NCBI GenBank assembly: GCA_945787635.1
Contig: CALZIK010000184.1
Location: 1-34,365 of the forward strand
Source: Thermoanaerobaculia bacterium
GTDB taxonomy: Bacteria; Acidobacteriota; Thermoanaerobaculia; Multivoradales; JAHEKO01
Direction of reading: 5' to 3'
Length of the DNA: 34,365 nt
Below the pieces are notes generated by a model. The model saw only the letters and a list, made by a program, of their open reading frames with translations. It was not told the DNA's origin and made no database searches. The stretch's first letter is position 1. Each line of letters begins with the position of its first letter. The position numbers and the translations under genes were made by a program. This document shows positions 1 through 7,064 of the stretch, piece after piece.

Positions 1-408
1 GCCGGCCTGCTTGCGAAGCCGCATCGACTCGAGCAGCCCGAGCATCGCGCCACTCCCCCGTCCGTCTTGGTACTCCCGGCTCCAGAAAGGCAGCTCGAGT
101 ATTTCTTCTATGCTGGCTTCGGCTCCGCCGAGGAACTCGCTGACCGCCGCCTGTTCATCCTGCGGCAGCTCGAGCGCGACGGTGACCCCCAAGCCTTCCG
201 CCAGAGCGTGACAGGTCAGCATCTCGACGAACTCCGGGCTCTCGGCGGTACCGTGAATCTCGCCGAGAAGCACGATCCGGCCTTTCGCGAGAAGCTGGTC
301 GGTGCCTTCTACATATGTGCACGGCGGAGCGTCCGCCGCCGAAGTCCCCGCAGCCGGCGCGACCATGCCGAGGATCGTCGCGGCCGCAAAGAGGACTCCG
401 AGCCTCAA
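1..408 (-). CDS. ChaN/Tiki-superfamily-like secreted protein (3' end outside window)
   Basis: 136 codons are open to the window edge, so the C-terminus is missing. I start it at a TTG (408) because this gives a signal peptide: a basic start, a hydrophobic stretch (residues 4-17) and an Ala-rich cleavage region before 'SAADAPPC'. A GAGCGAGG stretch upstream could serve as ribosome binding site. The mature part has 'IVLLGEIHGT' followed by 'VALELPQDEQ', the pattern of the ChaN / erythromycin-esterase / TraB (Tiki) superfamily, whose ChaN members bind heme or act as metal-dependent hydrolases. It follows coxB by only 10 bases and is probably the last or a late gene of the cox operon. A role in heme handling for the oxidase is inference; an esterase-like enzyme is the alternative. 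Confidence 0.6.
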   Translation of the reverse strand, partial: MRLGVLFAAATILGMVAPAAGTSAADAPPCTYVEGTDQLLAKGRIVLLGEIHGTAESPEFVEMLTCHALAEGLGVTVALELPQDEQAAVSEFLGGAEASIEEILELPFWSREYQDGRGSGAMLGLLESMRLRKQAG

Positions 409-418
409 GACGCCTCGC

Positions 419-1267
419 TCAGGCTGCCGGCTCGGCTTCTTCGGGCGTCGCTTCCGGCTCGGGCTCAGGCTCCGGGGGTGCCACGAACGGATCCTGGCTC
501 GCGAGCCAGCTCTCGAACGCGCCCTGCTCGTGCACGGTGTAGAAACCGCGCATCCGGTAGTGGCCCAGGCCGCAGAGCTGCGCACAGGCGATCTCCCAGC
601 AGCTCTTCTCGGCGGCACACGCCGGCAACGTCGATTCGGGCGGAGTGGTCATCTTGGCCTCGAACCGCACCGGGATCTCCTGGCCTGGAATCGCGTCCTG
701 CTTGACCCGCATGACGGGCAAGAAAAAACTGTGGATGACGTCTTTGGTCGAGAGCAGCACCGTGATCGGGCGGTCCACCGGCAGGTGGAGCTGATTGACC
801 GAGACGATGTCGTCGTGGCTCGCGGGGTCCTTGGCATCGAGCCCCAACGGGTTGGTCCCGCCCGCGATGAGATGCACATCGGTCTGGCCGAACACGCCGT
901 CGGCACCCGGGTAGTGGACGTTCCAGGCGAACTGCTCGCCGACCACACGCACGACCAGGGGGTCGCTGTCGACCGGATGCGGCGTGACCCATTTGGCCCA
1001 CGCGGGAATCGCGAAACCGATCAGAAGAATCGCTTCGACGACCACCACTCCGCCCTCGATCCAGGTCGAGAAATGCGACTTCGACCCTTCGTAGACCGCC
1101 TTGGGCTGCCGCGAAGCGCGGAACCGAAACAGGACGAAGAGAAAATAGAGTGCCCAGCCGACGAACAAGACCGCCATCAGCCAATGCACGAGAGCGTTCA
1201 TGGAGTCGAGCTCAGCGCCGTGGGTCGAGGCGTCGAGCGGCATCCAGCGCGCGAGAAAATCTTTCAT
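419..1267 (-). CDS. coxB: Cytochrome c oxidase subunit II (CuA subunit)
   Basis: 282 residues. Subunit II accepts electrons from cytochrome c at the binuclear CuA centre and passes them to heme a of subunit I. Two N-terminal membrane helices lie at about 28-48 and 72-90. They are followed by the aromatic transfer motif 'QFAWNVHYPG' (112-121) and the CuA ligands His179, Cys228, Cys232, His236 and Met239. The usual CxExC glutamate, which binds through its backbone carbonyl, is Gln230 here. The C-terminus is a Pro/Glu-rich tail with no CxxCH, so no fused cytochrome c domain is present. The ATG immediately follows the TAG of the upstream small gene with no gap. No Sec signal is obvious; the N-terminus starts directly before helix 1. 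Confidence 0.96.
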   Translation of the reverse strand: MKDFLARWMPLDASTHGAELDSMNALVHWLMAVLFVGWALYFLFVLFRFRASRQPKAVYEGSKSHFSTWIEGGVVVVEAILLIGFAIPAWAKWVTPHPVDSDPLVVRVVGEQFAWNVHYPGADGVFGQTDVHLIAGGTNPLGLDAKDPASHDDIVSVNQLHLPVDRPITVLLSTKDVIHSFFLPVMRVKQDAIPGQEIPVRFEAKMTTPPESTLPACAAEKSCWEIACAQLCGLGHYRMRGFYTVHEQGAFESWLASQDPFVAPPEPEPEPEATPEEAEPAA

Positions 1268-1537
1268 CTACCCGTCTCCCTCGATCAAATGAAACTGCTC
1301 CTTGAGCTTGCGCAACTTGCGCGTCCGATACCAGATGGACCCGAACAGGGCGACGAAGCCGGTCTGGACGGTCGCCACGACCGCCAGCAGAGTGAGGATT
1401 CCGTTGTTCATTCCAGCGGTCATGTCCGAGCTCTCGCCCCCGAAGCAGACGGCGCAAGCGCTCGCCGGTCCGGAGAATGCGAGTGACACGCACAGCGCTG
1501 CCGCTAGAGCGGGCGCAAGACCTCTGATTCTCTTCAT
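1268..1537 (-). CDS. Small membrane protein of the cox operon with CAVCFGG motif
   Basis: 89 residues. A signal-peptide-like N-terminus (basic start, hydrophobic 7-25, 'GPASA') is followed by 'CAVCFGGESSDMTAGMNNG', then one membrane helix (about 47-70) and a basic, charged tail 'YRTRKLRKLKEQ'. The pair of cysteines at the start of the mature protein could bind metal or form a disulfide; there is no following His, so it is not a heme site. The ATG overlaps the stop of the gene before it (ATGA), and the TAG abuts the coxB ATG, so it is clearly part of the operon. I do not recognise a named family. A role in oxidase assembly or copper delivery is only a guess from position. Confidence 0.75.
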   Translation of the reverse strand: MKRIRGLAPALAAALCVSLAFSGPASACAVCFGGESSDMTAGMNNGILTLLAVVATVQTGFVALFGSIWYRTRKLRKLKEQFHLIEGDG

Positions 1538-1734
1538 CCGAGCTCCGCCAGCTTCTTGTAGACCTTGAAGCCGTAGACGATCAGACCCGCGCCCAGCACG
1601 AAGCAAGCAACAGCGAGGCCCAGACCCGTCACATTCGAGGCAGCCAAGTACTCGCGCGTGCCCCAGGCGCCCACGGCGAGGCACATCACCACGCAGACAG
1701 CGACGAAGAGAATATGAAAAGCCTTCAACGACAT
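1534..1734 (-). CDS. Small two-helix membrane protein of the cox operon
   Basis: 66 residues with two predicted membrane helices (about 5-24 and 37-57) joined by a short polar loop, ending 'YKKLAELG'. It lies between the subunit IV gene (24 bases upstream) and the CAVCFGG protein, which it overlaps by four bases (ATGA), so translation is probably coupled. It has no cofactor motif. It may be a small accessory subunit or assembly factor of the oxidase; the family is not recognised. Confidence 0.7.
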   Translation of the reverse strand: MSLKAFHILFVAVCVVMCLAVGAWGTREYLAASNVTGLGLAVACFVLGAGLIVYGFKVYKKLAELG

Positions 1735-1758
1735 TCGAGATTCCTGAAGTCTCCCGAC

Positions 1759-2064
1759 TCAGCCCATCGGAATGGGGCTTGCCCGCGTGCCGATCGGCAC
1801 GATCATCAAGACCGCGAAAAAGACCACGGTCAGGATCAGGAGCGCATAGATCGCCTGGCGCTCGGAGATTAGGTGCATGAAGACCGCGGCCACCAGGCCG
1901 CCCTTGATGCACGCGATCAGGAGCGCGACGAAGACCGCCATGCCGGCGCTGACGTCGAGGTAGCTGACCGCGACCGTGATTACGGTCAGGAGAAACAAAG
2001 CCAGCCCGATGATCCAGTAGCGACGGATCTCGCCGCGAATTTCTTCAGCTGTGTGACCACCCAT
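1759..2064 (-). CDS. Cytochrome c oxidase subunit IV, prokaryotic type
   Basis: 101 residues with three membrane helices (about 17-34, 40-63, 71-91), the size and layout of the small bacterial subunit IV (CoxD/CtaF-like) found after coxC in caa3/aa3 operons. The segment 'CIKGGLVAAVFMHL' resembles the 'KAxLVxxFFMHL' signature of that family. The start was placed at the ATG at 2064, giving 'MGGHTAEEIR', because the frame extends much further upstream only as antisense overlap with coxC and coxA. It lies 14 bases after coxC. It probably stabilises subunits I and III; it has no redox centre. Confidence 0.85.
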   Translation of the reverse strand: MGGHTAEEIRGEIRRYWIIGLALFLLTVITVAVSYLDVSAGMAVFVALLIACIKGGLVAAVFMHLISERQAIYALLILTVVFFAVLMIVPIGTRASPIPMG

Positions 2065-2078
2065 CGTCAGCGACTCCC

Positions 2079-2720
2079 TTACAGAAGATAGAGCGTGGGA
2101 AAGAGAAAGATCCACACCAGATCGACAAAATGCCAGTAGAGCCCCACGGTCTCCACCCGGTTGACGAACCTCTGGGGCTGGCTCTTCCACATCTTCGAGC
2201 CCGGACCCCAGAGATAGGCCAGAACGATCAGACCGCCGATCACGTGCAGGGCGTGAAGCCCGGTAAGGGTGAAGTAGACCCCGAGAAAATTCGAGGTCTC
2301 GGGATACAGATGATGCGAGAACTTCGACGAGTACTCGATCGCCTTGATACCCATGAAGCCGAGAGCACAGAGGATGGTCAAACCCATCCAGAGGCGGAAC
2401 TTGCCAAAGTCCTTCAAGCGCAGCGAAGCCCAGGACATGACGATCGTGACACTGGAGAAGATCAGCACCAGCGTGTTGACAAAGGCCAATGGAACGCTCA
2501 GAACATCCGACCATCTGTGCGCGTGGCCTTCGAGATGAAGCGCTTCGGCGACATCGTGCGACATGGTCATGAAGCCCGGATCGCCGGTCCGCAGAAGCAC
2601 GTAAGACGAGAACAAGGCTCCGAACAACATGACCTCCGACGCCAGAAACAGCCAGATGCCGAGCTTGGCGTTGTAGAGGCCGGTATCCGGCCGTTCTTCG
2701 ATCGTGTAGGGGATCTGCAC
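2079..2720 (-). CDS. coxC: Cytochrome c oxidase subunit III
   Basis: 213 residues with five predicted membrane helices, the short bacterial form that lacks the two N-terminal helices of the mitochondrial protein. Characteristic segments are 'KLGIWLFLASEVMLFGALF' (19-37, with the conserved Glu29), 'GVYFTLTGLHALHVIGGL' and the C-terminal 'VGLYWHFVDLVWIFLFPTLYL'. It has no metal centre; in this family it stabilises subunit I and supports proton uptake. The gene begins three bases after the coxA stop, so it is translated in the same operon. Confidence 0.96.
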   Translation of the reverse strand: MQIPYTIEERPDTGLYNAKLGIWLFLASEVMLFGALFSSYVLLRTGDPGFMTMSHDVAEALHLEGHAHRWSDVLSVPLAFVNTLVLIFSSVTIVMSWASLRLKDFGKFRLWMGLTILCALGFMGIKAIEYSSKFSHHLYPETSNFLGVYFTLTGLHALHVIGGLIVLAYLWGPGSKMWKSQPQRFVNRVETVGLYWHFVDLVWIFLFPTLYLL

Positions 2721-2723
2721 GCT

Positions 2724-4499
2724 CTAGCCTTCCTTGCCCGGCAGATTCTGGGGCAGGTAGTCGTCCGGGTGGCCCGGAACGCTGTACTCGTAGGGGCCGC
2801 GATAGACCGCCGGCACCTCGACGAAGTTGCCGTGGCCGACCGGCGGCGAGGGCGCCGCGGCCCACTCGAGCGTCGTCGCCTGCCAGGGATTCGAGTCCAC
2901 CTTCTTGCCCTTCTTGATCGACCAGAAGAGATTGATCATGAACGGAATCTGCGCGAACAGGAGCCCGAAGGCCGAGATCGACATGAACAAGTTCCACTCG
3001 AGAACCGGCTGGGCGTGCGCATATTGCTCTCCGCCGTCCCAAAGCCGGCGTGAAACGCCCGCCAGGCCGACGATGAACATGGGCATGAAGATGCCGTTGA
3101 TAAAGATGAACGAGGGCCAGAAGTGAAGCCTGCCCAAAAAGTCGTTCATCTTGCGGCCGGTGATCTTGGGGAACCAGTAGTAGATGCCCGCGAACATGGC
3201 GAAGATCGTGCCCGGGGCCACCACGTAGTGGAAATGGCCGATGACGTAGTAGGTGTCGTGCAGGTGAATGTCGGTCGGCGAAAGGCCCAAGGGCAGGCCG
3301 GTCAGCCCGCCGATGCCGAACATCGGCAGAAACGCCAGCGCAAAGAGCATCGGAGTGGTGAACCGGATCGACGCTCCCCAGAGCGAAATGAACAAAGCGG
3401 TCAAGATCACGACCGACGGAATCGAGATGATCATCGTCGTGGTCTGGAAAAACGAGCTGATGGTCGTGCCCATGCCGGTCAGGAACATGTGGTGCGCCCA
3501 GACGATGAAGGACATGAACCCGAGGAAGATGGTCGCGTAGACCATCGACTTATAGCCCCACAAGGGCTTGCGGGTGTTGTTGGCGATCACCTCGGCGACG
3601 ATGCCGAGAGCCGGCAAGATGAGAACGTAGACCTCCGGGTGGGCCAGAAACCAGAAGAGATGCTGCCACAGGAGCGGGCTACCGCCGCCGGCGGCCTCGA
3701 GCACCTCACCGCTGATCACCAGGCCGCTGGGCTGGAAGAAGCTGGTGTTCAAGACCCGGTCGAGAAGCTGGAAGATGCCGGCCGCCTCGAGCGGCGGGAA
3801 CGCCAACAGCAGCAGAAACGAGGTGACCAGCTGGGCGTGCACGAAAAACGGCAGCCGCATGAAGGTCAGCCCTTTGACCCTGAGCTGGAAGATCGTGACG
3901 ATGAAGTTGACCGAGCCCAGGAGCGACGAGGTGATCAGAAAGATCATGCCCACCAGCCACCAGGTCTGCCCCTGCGTGGCGATCGTCGAGAGCGGCGGGT
4001 AGGAGGTCCAGCCGGAGTTCGCGGCCCCGCCCGGCACGAAGAAGCTCGCCAGCATGATCAGACCGCCGGGGAAGTAGCACCAGTAGCTCGCCATGTTGAG
4101 CTTCGGAAAGGCCATGTCCGGGGCGCCGATCTGAAGCGGTACCACGTAGTTGCCGAAAGCCCCGACCGCGAGCGGCACGATGCCGAGAAACACCATGATG
4201 GTGCCGTGCATGGCCCCGAGCTGGTTGTAGAACTCCGGCAGCATGATCCCGCCCGGAGCGTTGGCCTCACCCAGGAGCCCGCCGATGATCGGAATCGGCC
4301 GGCCGGGCCAGGCCAGCTGCCAGCGCATCAAGATCATCAGGGTGAAACCGAACAGCAGGAAAAACAGCGCCGTGAAGGCATACTGCAGGCCGATCACCTT
4401 GTGGTCCTGAGAGAAGATATACCTCTTCCAGAACGGCTCCGGGTGATGGTGATCCGCGTGGTCTTCCGCCTCTGGCGGCGGCTTCTCCAATACACTCAT
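2724..4499 (-). CDS. coxA: Cytochrome c oxidase subunit I (heme a / heme a3-CuB)
   Basis: 591 residues from the ATG at 4499 (GAGGG about 9-13 bases upstream); the frame is open further upstream but that part is unlike any oxidase. It reduces O2 to water and pumps protons. Ligands seen: heme a His98 and His424, heme a3 His422, CuB His287, His336 and His337, with the cross-linked Tyr291 in 'HPEVY'. The Glu of HPEVY (289) and the D-channel residues Asn117 and Asp128 ('GNYVVPLQIGAPD') are present, so this is an A1-type proton pump. About 12 membrane helices. The N-terminus is His-rich ('DHADHHH', 13-19), unusual and possibly metal-binding. First gene of the cox operon. Confidence 0.97.
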   Translation of the reverse strand: MSVLEKPPPEAEDHADHHHPEPFWKRYIFSQDHKVIGLQYAFTALFFLLFGFTLMILMRWQLAWPGRPIPIIGGLLGEANAPGGIMLPEFYNQLGAMHGTIMVFLGIVPLAVGAFGNYVVPLQIGAPDMAFPKLNMASYWCYFPGGLIMLASFFVPGGAANSGWTSYPPLSTIATQGQTWWLVGMIFLITSSLLGSVNFIVTIFQLRVKGLTFMRLPFFVHAQLVTSFLLLLAFPPLEAAGIFQLLDRVLNTSFFQPSGLVISGEVLEAAGGGSPLLWQHLFWFLAHPEVYVLILPALGIVAEVIANNTRKPLWGYKSMVYATIFLGFMSFIVWAHHMFLTGMGTTISSFFQTTTMIISIPSVVILTALFISLWGASIRFTTPMLFALAFLPMFGIGGLTGLPLGLSPTDIHLHDTYYVIGHFHYVVAPGTIFAMFAGIYYWFPKITGRKMNDFLGRLHFWPSFIFINGIFMPMFIVGLAGVSRRLWDGGEQYAHAQPVLEWNLFMSISAFGLLFAQIPFMINLFWSIKKGKKVDSNPWQATTLEWAAAPSPPVGHGNFVEVPAVYRGPYEYSVPGHPDDYLPQNLPGKEG

Positions 4500-4527
4500 C
4501 CGCAAACCCTCACTGGCTGATTCTGAA

Positions 4528-4627
4528 GGGGATTCACACCCCGTAGGCGATTCGTCTGTGCAAGGTCTCGCGGAGTGTATGACAGCGTCCCGACCGGAGC
4601 AAGGCGACGGAGAACTTGTGAATCCCC
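4528..4627. repeat. 11-bp perfect inverted repeat flanking the coxA promoter
   Basis: GGGGATTCACA at 4528-4538 and its exact reverse complement TGTGAATCCCC at 4617-4627, 78 bases apart. One copy would lie in the 5' leader and the other upstream of the -35 element, so they cannot pair in one transcript from that promoter. A pair of protein-binding half-sites is more likely than an RNA hairpin. The inner sequence TTCACA also resembles a Rex half-site, but neither copy is a complete palindrome. Confidence 0.5.
4574..4602 (-). promoter_or_regulatory. Possible coxA promoter
   Basis: Reading the minus strand: TTGCTC (4602-4597), a 17-base spacer, then TACACT (4579-4574). The -10 element matches 4/6 and the -35 element only 3/6. 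It would start transcription near 4567, about 70 bases before the coxA ATG. It lies between the two arms of an 11-bp inverted repeat, which supports its being a regulated promoter. Prediction by eye only. Confidence 0.35.
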
Positions 4628-4719
4628 GGAACCCAGTCTGATCGGACACCCAGAAGAGCCGAAGCGGTGGCCCGACAAAGAGCACCGGCGCCGACTCCCG
4701 GAGCCCAAAGCAACCGGAG

Positions 4720-4983
4720 TCAGGGCAGCAAGTAGTAGCGACCGACCTCGAGGTCCTTGTAGGCCCGGCGCGGTGCACCGGGCCGCTGCACGACCAGACT
4801 CGAGGCTCCCGCCGAGTCACCGAGTCCGAAATGCAAGCGCGGAGTCTTTTTCCGTTCTCCAGGCCTAGCTGGCCGAGCAAGGATCAGCCGAACTTCGGAC
4901 ACCCCGCCGTCGACACGCCGAGCCGCGTAAGAGCACTCGGGGGGGTGACCGGCGGAAGACTCGGCCGCGCGAAACCGATACAA
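4720..4983 (-). pseudogene. Decayed C-terminal fragment resembling an ASPIC/UnbV-domain protein
   Basis: The minus frame ends with 'PRLHFGLGDSAGASSLVVQR' (from about 4842) and then a 'DLEVGRYYLLP' end. This closely resembles the last strands of the ASPIC/UnbV domain, where 'LHFGLG..', a 'WPSG'-like turn and 'DL.VGR' recur at the C-terminus of FG-GAP/CRTAC1-type extracellular proteins. Upstream residues fit poorly, and the FG-GAP part is absent because the divergent glycosyltransferase gene occupies that DNA. The WPSG turn is degraded to 'QRPGAPR'. It has no good start codon or ribosome site. A hairpin (GACTCCCGG 4693-4701 with CCGGAGTC 4714-4721) sits at its stop. I read it as the tail left by a deletion; a chance match is possible. 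Confidence 0.45.
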
Positions 4984-5013
4984 TCACCGCTCCCCCAGGG
5001 AGGTCCAACACGC

Positions 5014-5835
5014 ATGGTTGCCACCAGAGGTCACCTTCAGCCAGAACTGTCGATCGTGATTCCGGCCTATAACGAAGCCGAGAACCTTCCGATCCTGGTC
5101 TCCGAGATTGGCAAGGCCCTGTCGTGGGCAGGGTCGACCTACGAGGTCCTTCTCATCGACGATGCCTCGACCGACGCTTCTCCGGGAGTCATGCGTCAGC
5201 TGGCGACCGCCCACGACCATGTCCGCGTGATCCGGCACGACCGCAACCTGGGCCAGTCGGCCGCCCTGGTCTCGGGCTTCGAGCGCGCCCGGGGCGCGAT
5301 CGTGGTGACCCTCGATGCCGATCTCCAAAACGACCCCGCCGACATCCCCCGCCTGCTCGAGGAACTCGACGACTGCGATGTCGTTTGCGGCGTCCGAGCC
5401 CGGCGGCAAGACAGCTGGCTGCGCAAGATCTCCTCACGTATCGCCAACGGCGCCCGCAATTGGATGACCGCGGAGTCGATCAGCGACGTGGGGTGCTCGC
5501 TGAGAGCCTACCGAACCGAGTACCTTCGGCTGCTGCCGGTGTTCGATGGCATGCACCGGTTCCTGCCGACGCTGTTGCGGCTCAATGGCGCTCGCATCCG
5601 CGAGATCGAAGTCAACCATCGGCCGCGTCGATTCGGAAGGAGCAAGTACGGCGTCAACAACCGCCTCTGGCGCGGAATCGCCGACCTCTTCGGTGTACGC
5701 TGGCTGCAGAAGCGCTGGATTGATCGTTCGGTTGCGCGCGAATTGCAGCAAGAGGAGGCTCTGCAGACGGCCACCCCCCGGGGACACGCTCTTCCGACCT
5801 CGGGTTCCGGAATCGGCGACACCAACGAAAGCTGA
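5014..5835 (+). CDS. Family 2 glycosyltransferase (DPM1/ArnC-like)
   Basis: 273 residues from the ATG at 5014, chosen because CAGGGAGG lies about 10 bases upstream; longer readings start in non-coding sequence. GT-A fold signatures: 'LSIVIPAYNEAENLP' (12-26), 'LLIDDASTD' (46-54), 'NLGQSAALVSGF' (78-89), the metal/UDP-binding 'DADLQNDP' (101-108), and 'NHRPRRFGRSKYG' (201-213), typical of enzymes that move a sugar from a nucleotide to a polyprenyl phosphate. It lacks the C-terminal membrane helices of ArnC/GtrB, so it would be a peripheral membrane enzyme like dolichol-phosphate mannose synthase. Its donor sugar cannot be told. It stands alone, convergent with the next gene (21 bases between stops). 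Confidence 0.88.
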   Translation: MVATRGHLQPELSIVIPAYNEAENLPILVSEIGKALSWAGSTYEVLLIDDASTDASPGVMRQLATAHDHVRVIRHDRNLGQSAALVSGFERARGAIVVTLDADLQNDPADIPRLLEELDDCDVVCGVRARRQDSWLRKISSRIANGARNWMTAESISDVGCSLRAYRTEYLRLLPVFDGMHRFLPTLLRLNGARIREIEVNHRPRRFGRSKYGVNNRLWRGIADLFGVRWLQKRWIDRSVARELQQEEALQTATPRGHALPTSGSGIGDTNES

Positions 5836-5849
5836 GCGAGGCCTCTCGC
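5836..5849. terminator. Small hairpin between convergent genes
   Basis: GCGAG, loop GCCT, CTCGC, starting directly after the glycosyltransferase stop and just before the end of the convergent PLP enzyme gene. It is a five-pair stem without a T-run, so at best a weak bidirectional terminator. Confidence 0.25.
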
Positions 5850-5856
5850 AGGCGGC

Positions 5857-7020
5857 CTATGCCGAGAGCGCGCGATCGAAGTCCTCGAGGAGCTCATCCA
5901 GATCTTCGAGACCGACCGAGACCCTGATCAGATCATCGGTTATCCCGAGCCGCTCGCGGTCTTCCCGCGTCTGACCGAGGTGCGAGCTTTTCGCCGGGCG
6001 AACAACAAGGGTTTCGGGACCCCCGAGGCTCGCCGCATGGACCGGGATCCGAACGCTCTCCAGGAATCGCTCCGCGGCGGCGTCCGACCCCAGATAGAAC
6101 GAGAGCATTCCGGAGGTGCCGCCGAAGAGCTCGCGCGCCCAGCGGTGCCCGGGATCGCTCGCGAGGCCAGGGTAGTTGACTTTCTTTACAGCGGGGTGAG
6201 CGCTGAGAAACTCGGCCATCGCCGACCCATTTCGATTGTGGCGCTCCATGCGGACGGCGAGCGTCTTCAGGCCACGCTCGAACAGAAAGCAGGCATGAGG
6301 GTCGGCCGAACCCCCGGTGTGGAGCATGAGCTGACGGATCGTCTCCACCTTCTCGGCAGAGCCCATCACCGCACCGGCGACGATGTCGCTGTGGCCATTG
6401 AGATACTTGGTGGCGCTGTGGACCACGATATCGAAACCCACCTCGAGAGGCCGGAAGTTGACCGGCGTCGCGAAAGTATTGTCGATCACCGAAATCAGAT
6501 CTCGCTCACGGGCAAAAGCGGCAATCGCTCTTAGGTCGCCCACTTCCATCAGCGGGTTGGTGATCGACTCGACATAGACCATCCCGGTCTCCGGCCGGAG
6601 CGCCGCCGCCCAGGTCTCAGGCGCGCCCACTTCAATCGGGTCATAGGAGATTCCGAAGCGTGGCGCATCGTGATCGAACAGGCTCTGGGTACCGCCGTAG
6701 AGAGTCTTCTGGGTCAAGACGTGCTCGCCCTTGCCCACAAAGGCCAGGATCGAGTTCGAGATCGCCGCCATGCCGCTCGCGGTCACGAGCGCCTGCTCGG
6801 CGGACTCGATCACCGCGAGTCGAGCTTGAAGAGACAGGTGGCTCGGAGAGTTGGACAGCCTCAGATAGCGCACCTCGTCGTAGGCGGCTTCGTCCGCCAT
6901 CAGGTAGTTCGCCGATTGAAACACCGGCGACACCACGGCGCCGTTGATCCTGGGGCTGGGCGTACCGGCGTGGATCACGTTGGTCGCGAGCGTCTTGAAG
7001 CGTTCGTTGTACTCGGTCAC
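5857..7020 (-). CDS. Cys/Met metabolism PLP-dependent enzyme (cystathionine gamma-synthase/lyase family)
   Basis: 387 residues from a GTG at 7020, preceded by AAGGGAGC; the open frame continues upstream but overlaps the next gene. The PLP lysine is Lys205 in 'SATKYLNGHSD' (202-212). Other family features are 'ASGMAAISNS' (81-90), 'YGGT' (108-111), 'NPLMEV' (155-160), 'VIDNTFATP' (178-186) and the C-terminal 'RVSVGLEDLDELLEDF'. The family makes or breaks cystathionine or acts on O-acylhomoserine and methionine; sequence alone does not settle which. Length is normal. It follows the dioxygenase-like gene by 44 bases and may be co-transcribed with it, with no obvious functional link. Confidence 0.9.
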   Translation of the reverse strand: MTEYNERFKTLATNVIHAGTPSPRINGAVVSPVFQSANYLMADEAAYDEVRYLRLSNSPSHLSLQARLAVIESAEQALVTASGMAAISNSILAFVGKGEHVLTQKTLYGGTQSLFDHDAPRFGISYDPIEVGAPETWAAALRPETGMVYVESITNPLMEVGDLRAIAAFARERDLISVIDNTFATPVNFRPLEVGFDIVVHSATKYLNGHSDIVAGAVMGSAEKVETIRQLMLHTGGSADPHACFLFERGLKTLAVRMERHNRNGSAMAEFLSAHPAVKKVNYPGLASDPGHRWARELFGGTSGMLSFYLGSDAAAERFLESVRIPVHAASLGGPETLVVRPAKSSHLGQTREDRERLGITDDLIRVSVGLEDLDELLEDFDRALSA

Positions 7021-7064
7021 GGAAGCTCCCTTGAGGTTTTGGGATTGGGCCTGATCTCGAGGCT

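Noticed and set aside
302-1486. Plus-strand 394-codon frame opposite coxB and its neighbour
   Set aside because: Antisense shadow of coxB, which has all CuA ligands; no ribosome site or recognisable domain.
3123-4520. Long plus-strand open frame of 465 codons opposite coxA
   Set aside because: It is the antisense of a clearly real oxidase gene; its product is rich in Arg, Glu, Asp and His as expected for a shadow frame in GC-rich DNA and has no family pattern.
4616-4622. TTGTGAA in the cox upstream region as a second Rex site
   Set aside because: Only one arm matches; the partner arm at the required spacing does not resemble TTCACAA. It is better described as part of the 11-bp inverted repeat.
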